DNA from: Humulus lupulus
Taxonomy: Eukaryota > Streptophyta > Magnoliopsida > Rosales > Cannabaceae
Direction of reading: 5' to 3'
Assembly (NCBI RefSeq): GCF_963169125.1
Contig: NC_084802.1
Coordinates: forward strand, 41,686,607 to 41,750,606
Length of the DNA: 64,000 nucleotides
In this document: positions 22,600-34,654 of the stretch, in pieces
Numbering within the stretch: position 1 is the stretch's first letter
Layout of the letters: each line of letters starts with the position of its first letter
Position numbers and translations under genes: made by a program
Notes under the pieces: generated by a model
Databases searched by the model: none
The model's input: only the letters and a program-made list of their open reading frames with translations
Told to the model about the DNA's origin: nothing

Positions 22600-24728
22600 T
22601 GTAACGCCCTACTTCCTTAGAGCCGTTACCAAGTAAGTTTAAAAACATGCATTCAACTCGCTAATTGAGGTTTTAGGTCAAATGGTGTAATTAAGCCATA
22701 AACAGAGGAAAACTTAGAGATAATCTCAATTCATTGAAAATCATAAAAGTTTAACACTTGGGATCCCAAAATACAGTTTAGAAACATTTACAACATATAA
22801 ACTGAACCAAGTCGACTAAACGACACAATCTAGGTTTATTTACAAACATCTCCCAAAATCCACTGGATGTGGCAGCCAGGCTGGCCAAACATGTACACGC
22901 CGCTCATGCCTGCTACACTCAAGGTTGGCTGGCTTTCTCCTTGCCCTTACCTGCACCACTGAGCATCTGTGAGCCGAAGCCCAGTAAGAAAACCCAAAAC
23001 AGATAACATATGCAAAACATACACAAAGTATATAAACTGGCCATCAATAGGCTAAACACATACGTCCTAGCCGTCCCAGGCGCTTTACCAGGCCCTAGGT
23101 TCGCGGTCCACACCGTGAGGATATCCCAGGTATCGTTTTAGGGACTCGCCCTGGCAACTCGCACTCCATGTGCTCAACGCTGCTCCCGGCCCCTTGCCGT
23201 ACTCGGCCTTGCACTCAACGTGCCTAACGCCGTTCCCGGCCCCTGCCGACCTCGGCCTTCACCGTTCCCGGCTCTTGCTGATCATTCACATAATTGCACT
23301 CATAGCATAATAAACAAGTACAGAATACTAGCAAATAAAACCAAAGGGTTACGCCCTGCAATTCAAACACATTGGGCTTAGCCCTGCATACAAACTCTAT
23401 GGGAACAAGGGTTTTCTTACCTGAGTCCCGAGCTTTACGAGCACCGATGTCCCGAGCACAGTCCTCTAACTCGAGCCTCGCCGAAACCCTAGTCACAACA
23501 CATTAACAATATCCATCCATCAAGTTCTAACCCATTAAATAACTTTGAGCCATATCTCTAACCTCCGGGACCTTGAATTCTATCAACCTGGGTGATAAAA
23601 TCCATCCCGAGCCTTAACCATCGAATTCCCGAGCCTAAAACCCCTCTAGAACACAAAAATACTCTAAGCGCCACGGCCCTAAGAACCCATGCCGCGGCCC
23701 CCAGCTCAACCCGAGGCCCTGCCTCAAAACAGCCCACATGCGCCGCGACGCGCCTCCAATTCTAGACGCCCCAAGATCAAGGTGGATGCGGCTCAGCAAG
23801 AATAGAGTCGCGGCCCTGCCCCTCGAACCCAGAAAAACACCCTATTTTTACCTCATGAATCAATCCATTTATATCCAAAACTAAGCTAATAATCCTAGAT
23901 AATCAACACAAACATTCTAGCTTAGTATCAACATCAAAACCCATCAAAATCTACTCCAAAACTCAACTAAAACACTCAAGAACATATCAAATTTAACTAA
24001 CATGCAAACTCTAACAAACCAGCTGCAATTCTAAACATAATCTTTATAATTAAAGCTTACCCTTGCTGGATTAAACCTTAGAACCAGCCCCTTATGCTCC
24101 AAGCTCCAAGCTTCCTAAATCCCAGCTGAACTCCTTAGTCCTTAACTTGATTTCACCAAGAATTCTCCCAATCTTCAAATGGAGAGGAGAAGAAAGACCA
24201 CCTCGAGAGAGAGAAAAAGAAAGAGTCGGTTTCTGAATGCTCTACACAATTCTAAGTATTGTTTTATTTAACTTAAGCTTTAAGGTTACCTCAAGGTTCG
24301 GGGTACCAAAACGTCCCCGAGGGCAAAATGGTAAATTTCCCCAATATTCCCTCCTAGAAATTTTATCCTCAAATATATCTCCAAATATTTATTTTCACAA
24401 CTTGATAACCCCATAACACGTCTAATACCCAAATTACCCCTTGACTCGCCCCTAGTCGGAATCTCAACCCTGTTGTGACTTTCGGGCTAACCGTTCCCCA
24501 GGACTGTCTCGGATCGTGCTGCGTAGACATATCACATATATATATAGCATTTATCACATTTATACCCCTAATATCTAGTTGAGGCCCACATGCACATTTA
24601 ACTCAACTAAACATGCATCATTAACACATATTCACATTAATTCATATATTAGCATAATAATTCATTTATTGCCCTCCAGGCACACTAATCAAGGCCCTAA
24701 GACCTATTAGAAAATTCGGGTCGTTACA
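22600..24728 (-). repeat. Tekay 5' LTR
   Basis: 2129 bp, TGTAACGCCCTACTTCC to TCGTTACA. Differs from the partner LTR by scattered substitutions and a small deletion in the GC-rich block near 23745. Confidence 0.92.
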
Positions 24729-25165
24729 GTCGGGCAGCCGCCCTGCAGTCCTAGACGTCCAGGGGATGAAGAGCCAAATCCACTGAGCAGGGGGTAGCGT
24801 CCTTCTGCAAACAGGAGGCACAACGAGTCAGGCTCTGCAGTCAGCCCCCCCCCCCCCCCCCCACGGCATAATAATGCACGGGGACCCCACGATCAGCGCA
24901 GGCCTCCCCCTGAAGCCCAAGAAATGTCAGCCTGAGGAGGAAACAGCGTGAACAACCGATCGCGCCATAGATGGCCACAGTTTAGAGACGGCCATGACTA
25001 TAATGAGGCCGATTTGGGCAGAGGGAATGCTGGTCGGAGGAATGAAGAAAGAGGTGGAGACAGAAACCCCTCACCTAGAGAAAATAGGCCGATGAGCCAT
25101 AACGCTAGGGGCAACCCCGACAAAATTACGTCTTTGATCAGCTAGGAGTTAGTAAGCAGAGGCAC
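24729..25165 (+). pseudogene. Tat1 gag, middle part
   Basis: Continues Tat1 gag after the Tekay insertion: Arg/Asn/Gly-rich low-complexity coding (24948-25145, RHRWPQFRDGHDY..RRNEERGGDRNPSPR) with frame breaks and stops before it. A run of 18 cytosines at 24845-24862 lies inside a proline-rich stretch and is probably one cause of the frame loss. Confidence 0.5.
24845..24862. repeat. Poly-C tract (18 bases)
   Basis: A homopolymer of 18 C within a proline-coding stretch of Tat1 gag. It could be replication slippage or a sequencing/assembly error. Confidence 0.95.
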
Positions 25166-26308
25166 ATGGATGATGATTTGAGGGACGTGCTCAATGACCG
25201 TCACGAGAGGCACGATGAGTACGCTCCTCCGGTACCGGTCGCCCCAGCGATCCAAGACGAGGTTCAGGCACAAATTGATGCTCTGAACGAGGCCATACAA
25301 CAGCTAGTTGGGATTCGAACATCCCACATAGAGTACGATCGGAGGAGAGGCACTTCGTTTGTGCAAAGGATTGCTGTGTCAGAAACCCCCAGTAAATTCA
25401 AAATGCTAGTACTGCCAAACTTTAATGGGTACAGAGACCCAGTATCTCATGTCAACAAATTTGAGATACAAATGGATATTCAGAAGGTGTCAGACGATGC
25501 TCGCTACAGGATCTTCCCCGCCACACTATTTGATACCGCCCAGGAGTGGTTCTTTAAATTCCCTCCTGCTAGTATAGTATCCTGGGAGATGTTCGTGAAG
25601 GAATTTTATGGACAATTTTATGTGGGTCGCGTACACCTCACTAAGGCCAACCAGCTGGTCGAGATATGCCAAAATGAGGGAGAGCCCTTAAAGGAGTATG
25701 TCCAGCGCTTTATGTGAGTAGCAGCTGGAGCCAAAATAGTGGGCAACGAGGGAAAGATGATGGCCTTAACTGGCGGGGTCAGACGCCATTCTCCCCTCTG
25801 GAACAACCTAAGGAAGAACGGGGTAAGGAGTACCCAGGAGTTTTTGGATCGAGCTGATCGATACATCAAGCTCGAAGATGCGATTGCCAACGAGAGGAAA
25901 TCCCCTACAAAAGACAAAGAACCGAAGGAAGAACCCGCCAAGGCCGCCAACGGGTCGGACAAGCCCAATGGCAACAATAAAGGCAACGGGAACGGAAATG
26001 GCAGAAATGGTGGAAAAAGGACAGGCAATGAACCGTCAACATCTGAGAATAAATGACCCAAAGGAAATAGATATGAGACAAGATTCACTAACTATACGAC
26101 CTTTGTTGAAAGTCCAGTAGAGGTCTACCAGGCGACCAGCTCTAATGTTTCTTATAAGCCACCCGCACCTATAAGGAAGGATATCCCCAAGAGAGATACA
26201 ACAAAATTCTATCGTTTTCATAATGACTACGGACATGACACCAATGAGTGCAACCAGTTGAAGGATGAAATTGAGTTCCTGATCAGGTAGGGACATCTAA
26301 GGAGATAT
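25166..26308 (+). pseudogene. Tat1 gag core and zinc motif
   Basis: One frame runs through three stops: TGA 25715, TGA 26054 and TAG 26288. It shows the Retrotrans_gag core (LPNFNGYRDPVSHVNKFE; FPATLFDTAQEWFFKFP; YVQRFM), a Lys/Asn/Gly-rich linker, and the Tat-type zinc motif FYRFHNDYGHDTNECNQLKDEIEFLI near 26207-26285. All three stops fit C-to-T change of Arg or Gln codons. The same frame continues into protease. Confidence 0.85.
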
Positions 26309-27131
26309 GTGCGAGCCGCGGGAGGGTCTCAACGAGAGGCTCAAGGTGGCAACGAGCAAGCGCCTACACACCAACGCTCGCCACCTTTACAGCCAGCTCC
26401 TGTGACAGGTACATTACTTACCATTTGTGGCAGCCCACACCTTGCAGGGGATGGTGGGAAGGCAAGGGAGCGATACGCTCGAACCTTACGCCACGACCAG
26501 GACATCAAGATGATGAGTGTGGATGATCGAGCACCAAAGAAGGCTCGAACAGAGGAGGAATTGATAACCTTCTCTGAAGACGATGCCCAGCACGTACGAT
26601 TCCCACACCCCGATCCGCTGGTCATTGACGTTCAAATCGCAACCATGATGGTTAAGAGGGTGTTGGTTGACACAGGAAGCTCAGTCAACATCTTATACAA
26701 GTCTTCGCTGGAAAGAATGAAATTGTCCGTTAAGGACCTGGAGCCATGCAACCAAACCATTTATGGTTTTTTTGGCGAAGGGCTCACCCCAACTGGGTCG
26801 ATTAGGCTCCCAGTTATAGCAGGAATTGCACCTGCAAATAGGACATTACTCACTACTTTCATAGTAGTTGATTGTCCTTCAGCATACAATGTTGTAATTG
26901 GGAGGCCTATTTTGGTCGACCTGCGAGCTGTTACATCGATATGGCACCTTGCCATGAAGTTCCCAACCGATGCAGGGGTAGGATGCGTGTTGGGAAATCA
27001 GCGGGAAGCAAGGGGTGCTACAATGCCTCGATATCTAAAGCAAAGAAAGGTGTATTGAGGGAAGTCACCGGAAAAGAGTCGCATATGGCTGTTAATGTAC
27101 CAGCCCAATCAGGTGATAATGTCACCAAATA
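26309..27131 (+). pseudogene. Tat1 aspartic protease region
   Basis: Retroviral-type protease with VLVDTGSSVNILYKSSLERM (DTG active site near 26666), then FFGEGLTPTGSIRLPV, VVDCPSAYNVVIGRPIL and a RHLAMKFPT-like block, the typical Tat arrangement. It would cut the polyprotein. The frame is lost between about 27020 and 27058, the only frameshift I see between gag core and the end of pol. Confidence 0.85.
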
Positions 27132-29085
27132 GGGCGTTGCCCAAAGTGAGGACAGAGATTTAGATCCTCGCTTTGGGGATTTTGATGAAGAAATAAGACC
27201 CATCGAGGACCTGGAGGAGGTCCAACTCGATGAAGAAGATCCGACCAAGGTTGTGAAAGTTGGTAAAAACTTAGAGGCAACAACGAAGCAAGCAGTGGTG
27301 GAATTTTTGAGGAAAAACTAAGAAGTCTTTGCCTAGTCGCATAAAGACATGGTTGGAATAGACCCTGCAGTCATTAGCCATGTCCTGAACGTAGACAAGA
27401 ATTTTCCACCAGTACAGCAGAAAAGGAGGCTACTCGACAAAGATAGATCAAAGGCTCTAAAGGAAGAAGTCGAGAAGCTGAAGGAGAATGGATTCATCAG
27501 GGTAGTGTTTTATCCATCATGGATCTCTAATCCCGTGCTTGTTCCAAAGCCGAATGGCAAGTAGAGAACTTGCGTAGATTTTATAGACCTTAACATAGTC
27601 TGCCCTAAAGATTGTTTCCCACTCCCTAGAATCGACCAACTGGTCGATGCCACTGCAGGGCACGAGATTCTCTCATTCATGGACGCATACTCCAGATATA
27701 ATCAGATTAGTATGCATCCTCTTAATGAGGATCACACTAGCTTTCAGACTGACACATGGCTTTACTATTACAAAGTAATGCCCTTCGGTTTGAAAAACGC
27801 TGGTGTGACTTACCAGCGATTGGTCAACCACATATTTAAGGAGCTGATCGGCACAAACATGGAAGTATATGTTGATGACATGCTGGCTAAGTCGAAGAAG
27901 ACATAAGGGCACATAGGGGACTTGCAAGAATGCTTCAACGTCTTGAACAAATATCCGATGAAGCTGAATCCCCTCAAGTGCTCCTTCAGAGTTGGATCAG
28001 GGAAATTCTTGGGATTTATAGTAAACTCGCGAGGAATTGAGGCCAATCCCGAGAAGATTAAAGCCCTGATCGATATGAAGTCGCCAATGAAGGTCAAGGA
28101 TGTTCAAAGTTTAACCGGAAGGATTGCTGCTCTAAGTAGATTTATCTCCAAATCTACAGACAAATGCGTCCCATTTTTTAATCTACTTAGAGGCAACAAG
28201 AAGTTCGAATGGACGGAGGAGTGCGAGTAGACTTTTCAAGCTTTAAAGACGCATATGTCGCAACCACCAATTCTATCAAAGTCGGTTGATAAAGAAACTT
28301 TGTTCATCTACTTTGCGGTCACAGAGTACGCTGCTAGTGCTGTCCTAGTAAGAGAAGTAGAAGGCGTGCAGAAGGGTGTTTATTATGTAAGCAAGAGGCT
28401 AATAGAGGCATAGCTGCGGTATCCACCTATTGAAAAATTAGCCTATTGCTTAATCTTAGCTTCCAGGAAGTTGCGGCCCTACTTCCAAGCTCACCCAATC
28501 ACAGTTTTGGTCGACCAACCACAACGACAAGTTCTACAGAAACCAGAGGCCGCGGGCCGACTATTGAAATGGGCGGTCGAACTTGGGCAGTTTGATATCT
28601 CTTACTTACCACGAGCAGCGATAAAAGGGCAAGCCCTGGTGGACTTCATCGCAGAATTCACTGGGCATCTAGACATCGAGTAGCCAGAAGGGCCTGAAGA
28701 ACCTGAGTCTCAAAGCCAAACTCCTTCTTGGAAATTGTTCACAGATGGTTCTTCTAATGAGCACCACGCAGGAGCAGGAGTGATTTTGATAATGCCTAAG
28801 GGGCATCAATTTCACTGCGCAATTAGGTTTGACTTCACTGCTTCTAACAACGAAGCTGAGTATGAAGCACTGCTCGCTAGATTACGGTTAGCCAGAAGCA
28901 TGCACATAAAGTCACTTGACATTTACAGTGACTCTCAGTTAGTAGTCAATCAGATCATTGGAGAGTACTAGGCTCGAGGCTTAAAAATGGTCGCTTACTT
29001 GAATAAGGCGAAGGATGTATTGGCACAGTTTGACAAGTACACCCTCTAGCAAGTACCTCGCGACAAAAATTCAAACGCTGATGCT
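27132..29085 (+). pseudogene. Tat1 reverse transcriptase and RNase H
   Basis: A single frame holds RT (VLVPKPNGK; CPKDCFPLPRIDQLVDAT; KVMPFGLKNAGVTYQRLVN; catalytic YVDD at 27868-27879; NPLKCSFRVGSGKFLGF) and an RNase H linker, then RNase H (LFTDGSSNEHHAGAGVIL; ASNNEAEYEALL; YSDSQLVVNQ; SNADALAKLA). Stops are at 27319 (TAA), 27334, 27562, 27904 (TAA), 28228, 28411, 28681, 28969 and 29047; all others are TAG. Catalytic residues are otherwise retained, so decay is mostly point mutation. Confidence 0.9.
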
Positions 29086-30441
29086 TTGGCCAAACTGGCA
29101 AGTGCCAAGGATGTTGACACTCTGAACATAGTGCCAGTTGAACGACTATCTGCACCAAGCATCCAAGCAGAGGAGACCTCTTTGGTGATCCAGGCGGCGA
29201 ATACATGGATGGCACCTTACATAGAGTACCTGACGCAAGGCGTGTTACCGACAGACAGAGACAAAGCCAGGACCCTTCAGCGGCAGGCTGCTAGGTATAT
29301 CTTGGTTGATGAAATCTTGTACCGAAAGGGATACTCAATGCCACTCCTCAGATGTATTTCAAAAGAGAAGACCAAAGAATTGACGAGAGAGGTCCACGAA
29401 GGCTTTTGTGGGGACTATGCTGGGGGGTAGAGTTTATTAAAAAAGATCCTAAGGCAAGGATACTTCTGGCCAACAATGAATGAAGACTCAATGGAATTTG
29501 TACGGAGGTGTGATAAATGCCAAAGGTTCTCCAAAATTCCACGAGCAGCCCCCAATGAGCTAAGGTAGATGCAAAGTCCGTGGCCGTTCGCAGTCTGGGG
29601 TATAGATCTAATCAGATCTCTGCCCATGGGAAAAGGTGGCGTCAAGTACGCCGTAGTGGCCGTCGATTACTTCACTAAATGGGCCGAAGCTGAGCCACTC
29701 GCAACCATAACAACCAAGAAAGTGCTAGATTTCGTGGTCAAAAACATCGTGTGTCGCTATGGATTACCGAGAAAGATTGTCTCAGACAACGACACCCAGT
29801 TTGATAGTGATCTGTTCACGGATTTTTGCAAACGACATGGAATTATCAAGAGCTTTTCTTCAATTGCTCACCCTCAAGCAGACGGACAGGTCGAGGCAGT
29901 CAATAAGACACTAAAAGATACTCTGAAGAAAAAAGTTGAAGAAGCAAAGGGGGCATGGCCAGAACAATTTCCTGAAGTCCTTTGGTCATACAGAACATCC
30001 CATCGAATAGCAACATGTCATACTCCATTTTCCTTGGCCTATGGATATGAGGCTATGCTGCCTGTTGAGCTAGATCCGCCGTTAAATCGAAGAATAACGT
30101 ACGATCAAGGCTCCAATAGCCACCTGTTGATGGAATCTCTAGATTTGGTCAATGAAAAATACGAGAAAGCCCAACTCCGAGTTGCAGCTTACCAGCAAAA
30201 GGTTGCTTGGTATTTCAATTCTAAAGTACGCGAAAGGAAATTCAATGTCGGAGATCTAGTACTTCGAAGGGTTTTCCTTAACACCCGCGGCCAGACTGCT
30301 AGAGTACTCGAATCTAATTGGGAAGGACCGTACTAGATTGAAGAAGTCCTCCATCCACACACTTACAAACTTGCTCGCTTAAATGGAGATCTCATTCCTC
30401 GCTATTGGAATGGAGAACACCTGCGCAAGTACTATCAATAA
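29086..30441 (+). pseudogene. Tat1 integrase
   Basis: Same frame as RT. Zinc site (REVHEGFCGDYAGG, CDKCQRFSKI), core with catalytic Asp (VWGIDLIRSLP), Asp (KIVSDNDTQFDSDL) and Glu (ADGQVEAVNKTLK), then the C-terminal module (FNVGDLVLRRVF; ESNWEGPY) ending LRKYYQ with TAA at 30439. TAG stops at 29428, 29566 and 30334; those at 29428 and 30334 match Gln codons in Tat2. The last residues are nearly those of Tat2 pol. Confidence 0.9.
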
Positions 30442-31133
30442 ACAATTCTTCTTAAAGAATTGGCTTGTATTAATTTTACTTTTTACAAGTTATGAAAAAG
30501 GGTTGGTCATTTTATGTGATTGATCGCTTATAAGTGTAAGATCATTTCGGTGATCACTCGTATAGACACGATTTTTCCATTTATTACGAGAAATATAAGG
30601 GATTGTGCGCAGCCAATCATTCTTGCCAATTATTGTATTTATTACAAGTATTTGCTCATTACATGTGTTGTTTTGCTATATTATCGTTATAAATACTCTA
30701 CTACGAGCAGTAATGTTCGAACATGTTTTGGTCAAGGAAAGTGACTGAGGACCTAAAGCTCCTCAATCACTTGGGGGGCATATAAGGCATCTAGTAAGCA
30801 AAGCATATCGATAGGTATGTAAACACACGAGCAAAATAAGTGAAAGCATACTACGGTACTTAGAGTATTTTTCAAAATTTTGTATTTTGTTAAATCAAAC
30901 CAAAGTACTATGCTAAGTTCGGTCATGCGAACAGATGTTATAATAAATGCAAATATTATAATATCAAAAAGGAATTCTTTTACACCGCGAGCAGTTACTG
31001 CTCGGATGTAAATGTTTGATTAAAAGTAAAAGCTGCCCATGCAGCAATAAAAATTAAAAAAGAAATTGTCTTTACATCACGACCCGTAGGTCGCATATTT
31101 AAAAGATAATAAAATATAAAGAAAAATAAAAGA
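30442..31133 (+). other. Tat1 pol-to-antisense spacer with internal polypurine tract
   Basis: Non-coding region after pol. Its main landmark is ACTTGGGGGGCA at 30769-30780, 328 bases after the pol stop. It is the same core as the true tract beside the 3' LTR (34641-34654). The rest is AT-rich with no tandem repeat as clear as that of Tat2. Confidence 0.6.
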
Positions 31134-33805
31134 CTACGAGGCTGGAGGATCTTGAGGAGTGTTCTGGTCGACAGTAGCGCCAGCTGCATTGTCCGCGCTG
31201 TCAATCCTCGTTGCTAAGGAAATTTCTGGGGAAGTAGGAATTTTGGCTCTTTCTTCTTCCTCCAAGAGAATGGTGCATCGGGTTATTTGAGTTCGTCTCA
31301 AGCGCTCAGACATATAGCTGAAGTCGGCCTCTTGGTTATGCTTCCAAAACTCGTAGAAGCAAAGGTGGGTGGCTTCCCTATACTTCTCCAAGTTTTTGGC
31401 ATTAGTCTCTTCGAGCTCCTTAACGCGTCCCTCCTGCTCCTCCGTCTCCTTTCTGCTCACAATCACAGAGCTCAAGCTGTTTGGCTTCTTGGAAGTTGAG
31501 TTTGGAACTCTCCCTGATTTTTTCTTCTTTGTCTTCATTAGATTTGTTCAGGGCAGCCCGACACTCCAACAACTCTTCGGTCATCTGGGCTTTCTACTCG
31601 CGCAGTTCATTGTTCTAGTTGGTCAGTTCTGTGTTTTTCTTGAGCAGGTCAGCATTCTTCCCCTCGAGCACCTTCACTGCCTCAGTGTGCCTGATGTCAA
31701 AGTCTTTGGTCTGGGTAACCAAAGTCCCCTTGCGGTGCCAACCAGCAGTGATATTTAGCAATCCTTGCGATCAGATAAAAGAAATAAGATGATGGCAGAA
31801 ATTAACAGAGTAAAATGACGCAGCAATAGAAAACAACTTACACTGGCTATCTCGTTCAACCCTCGGTTTATTATTTGGTCAGCCTCCATGGAGCTGGTGC
31901 CAACGATGGCCTCTTGAATGCGTTTGTGCTTGGAGAGTTTGTATATTCTTTCTCTGGCTGAACTGACCACAGTTCTGGCCAGAGTGTCTTCGGGTTGAGT
32001 GTGGTGTGGCTGGTTGGTAGGCGATGGAGGAGTAGAGTGCTAGCCGACCGGTGCAGTTGGAGACGACTGGTTGAGTGGTGAATGCGGTGGCATTGTTTCC
32101 TTTGTGGGAGGTGGCGTGGTTTCCTTCGAAGGAGAAGTTGTTGAAGGACCCTCAGTCTGGGCCTTCTTTGAAGCAGTTTTGTTGCTTTCTCCGCGAACCC
32201 TCTTGCTGTCTTTCTTCCTGCTCAAGGGAGTATCAGCGACGGTGTAGTGATCGAACATGTCTCCAGACGACATATCTGCATGTAAGGAAACATTGCGAGC
32301 AGTGAGACAATATAATATAAGAAGCTTACTAAGATAAGAAAACAAAGGCAGAGAAATTAAAAGCATAATACCTGAGCTATAATTACTGGTCGTTACACTA
32401 TTTGCTATACTAGTGCTACACTCACTCTCTGGCCTGAAGAAGTCTGAATTTAAAGTAGGTATGTATTTAAAGTTGCCGTCCCCGTCAAATAAGTGACAGG
32501 GAATTGGCAAACAATCTAAGAGCGAGAGATCAGTACCGTTCTTGTCCGAAGACTCGCCGATAGGTGCAAGGGATTCATAAGCTTTCTTCTTTCCATTTTC
32601 GAAGGGGCAGGCGGCACGGCCGCTCGCGGGGTGCTAGAGGGTTCCCTGATTTTCACACCAGTTGGTCTCCTCCTTTGAGGTTGCGACACATCTGTGTGCT
32701 GCTCGGGAATCTCCTCGCCGGTGGCACTCCCTGCCGTTGACTCCCTCACATCCCGGTGAGGTGCCAGAAGCTCGACCAGTCTCAGGTTGGCTTCAATGAC
32801 TAGTTGTCTGACGCTCTTCTCTGCGTCAGTCATGCTGGCCAAGAGTGCTGCTCGGACTTCCATTTCTGGAGTGGGAGCCGATTGCAGCCATGGACCTGAA
32901 ATGTGCTAAATCTCTAAGGGGAATGCGAATAAAATACAAGGAAATTAAATGACCAGGAGAGCAAAGATATTACTTCCTTGAGTGAAGGACAGGTTGTTGG
33001 CGACCATGTCGATAGTTAAAAAGTACTCTAGATGGTACTTCCCCACATTGGATTTGAAGGTGGTATCACTCAGGAAAGTGCGGGTCGTTTCCTGGTGGCA
33101 AAGATGAAAAAACCCCGTATTTTCTTGGTTGGGGTTGGATTTGAGGTCGAACAGATAGTTGACCTCGTGTGGCGTAGGGACAGGCCACTTCTTATGACTG
33201 TAAAGGATATAGAGTGCAGAGAGCATTCTATGCCCATTTGGGGTTATTTAGAAAGGAGCGACCCCAAAATAGTTGGCCACTCCTTGGAAGAAAGGATGGA
33301 GAGGCAGGATCTCTCCTGCCTCAATATGATACCTCGACCAGGCGCTAAAGGCGCCTCCAGGCAGGTTTGCTCGTTGGTCTCTGGTCGGTCGAACTAAAGG
33401 TACCCCAGGAAGTCCGTACTTCCTGAGATAGTTGGCTATCATCCTAACCGAGATTTGGCTAGGCGGAGCAACGTACCATTCGACATCTGGTCGAATGACG
33501 TTTCGAAGTTGGGCTTGATTTTGGATTTTTGGATCAAGAGTATTTTCATCTCGACCCCTGGTTGAAGGAATAGCCCGAGGAGCAGGCTGATTTGAAGAAG
33601 GGTTGGATGGTTTCTTTTTTTGGGCTTTGGAGTTTACTCGACCCATGTTTTGAGGTGGGGTCGATGGATTGTTTGGGGCGATACGAGAAAAAGGGATTTC
33701 CAGAATTAGCTGTGACGGTTGTTCTTCGTACTCGAGCAATTGGGCCAGCAGATCATCATCGATAGGTCTCTCACCTCCCCACGGATCTTGCATGAAAATC
33801 TGCAA
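31134..33805 (-). pseudogene. Tat1 antisense gene (Transposase_28-like), decayed
   Basis: Minus-strand coding pieces form one gene opposite to gag-pol. The N-terminal piece (33805-33248, starting just after an acceptor CTGTTTGCAG at about 33799) has a Pro/Asn/Ser linker and then SAWSRYHIEAGEILPLHPFF..NYFGVAPF. A TAA at 33245 interrupts it where Tat2 has Gln, and it continues as MLSALYILYSHKKWPVPTP (33226-32945). Middle pieces (32863-32516, 32510-32040) are Ser/Pro/Thr-rich. The last piece (31538-31134) has a Glu/Lys coiled coil and FYEFWKHNQEADFSYM. N- and C-terminal blocks match the Tat2 antisense gene. Family resemblance: plant 'putative gypsy type transposon'. Function unknown; stops suggest it is dead. 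Confidence 0.75.
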
Positions 33806-34434
33806 ACAGAGAAGGGGAGATGAGAATCTACGGCCTAAAAACTTGTGTTTAAAAGTTGGAATAACGCTTCTCGTGTATAAAAGTTAAGCTTTTATACGAC
33901 TAACAAAATTCTGACAAAAAACACTTCATTTCAAGCGAACAGTTTGGAAAATGGATTAAAAACAGAATTGTAAAGTTTTTCAGAAAAAACTTTTCGACTT
34001 TGAAAGGGCGGGAAAAACCCAGTTTTTTCTACAAGCTTAGAAATCAAATTTTTACTTCGATTTCACGTCCTAAGTTAAATATCCTGACTAGTGAACTAAT
34101 TCCCCACCCCAGCAGAGTGTCTTTTTCGTACCATATTAAACATCGATCAATATACCTATATATCCCAAAATAGTTTCTGTCAAGAACATGCAAGAACCCA
34201 GGATACGAAACAGATATAAAAGAGATATTGCATGGCACTTCAACGATTGAAAAGGTCGATAAAATTACTTGGATAAAGATTGAAGCAAGGCTCTGAGACA
34301 CTAAGTCGAGTGGTTGGGCAGAAACTCCGTGAATCGATGGAACCGTTTGGGTTTTATGGGCTCTGGGTGTAGAGTTCTTCAGAGTTCTTGAGGAAGAGAA
34401 GATTGGTAAAAAGTGAAAATTAAAAAGAATGGGC
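33806..34434 (-). other. Tat1 antisense 5' leader / intron region
   Basis: Lies between the minus-strand TATA box at 34435 and the antisense start near 33790. An acceptor-like CTCTGTTTGCAG (minus strand) ends just upstream of the ATG, the same arrangement as the 5'-UTR intron of Tat2. The matching donor is not certain (a GTAATT near 34266 is a candidate). Confidence 0.45.
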
Positions 34435-34442
34435 TATTTATA
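34435..34442 (-). promoter_or_regulatory. Antisense TATA box in Tat1
   Basis: Minus strand TATAAATA followed by GCCC, about 213 bases from the 3' LTR and reading away from it towards the antisense gene. Tat2 has TATAAAAA in the equivalent place (52088-52095). Confidence 0.6.
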
Positions 34443-34640
34443 TTGATCGTGGCGATGTAATGATGGAATTACTTTTTCAAAGCATGGGGAAACGCAATAG
34501 CCGTCAGACAATTTTTAGGAAACTGAAAAGACATGATTGGTTGCCTTTTTCGAGAAGGCATGGGCGGCTCTGACATATTTGGTGGGATAAGCGATGGGTC
34601 AGTTTCCTAAGTTTACTTTATGCTGGTTGCAGTAAAATAA

Positions 34641-34654
34641 ACTTGGGGGGCAAA
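34641..34654 (+). other. Tat1 3' polypurine tract
   Basis: ACTTGGGGGGCAAA directly abuts the 3' LTR start TGTTTACCC, the expected plus-strand DNA primer. Confidence 0.85.

Larger units (their letters stand above)
15558..24728 (-). mobile_element. Tekay-type Ty3/gypsy chromovirus, full length, inactive
   Basis: LTRs at 15558-17708 (2151 bp) and 22600-24728 (2129 bp), both TGTAACGCCC..TCGTTACA on the plus strand, enclose a minus-strand gag-protease-RT-RNaseH-integrase-chromodomain reading. Flanks are GCCAG (15553-15557) and GTCGG (24729-24733), consistent with a 5-bp duplication altered by two transitions. The C-terminal chromodomain points to the chromovirus/Tekay group. Several stops and a frameshift in integrase inactivate it. 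It inserted into Tat1 gag and is therefore younger than Tat1. LTR differences include a deletion of about 25 bp near 16705. Confidence 0.92.

Noticed and set aside
33032..33397. Plus-strand readings at 31287-31758 and 33032-33397
   Set aside because: Shadows of the Tat1 antisense gene remnant; no motif.
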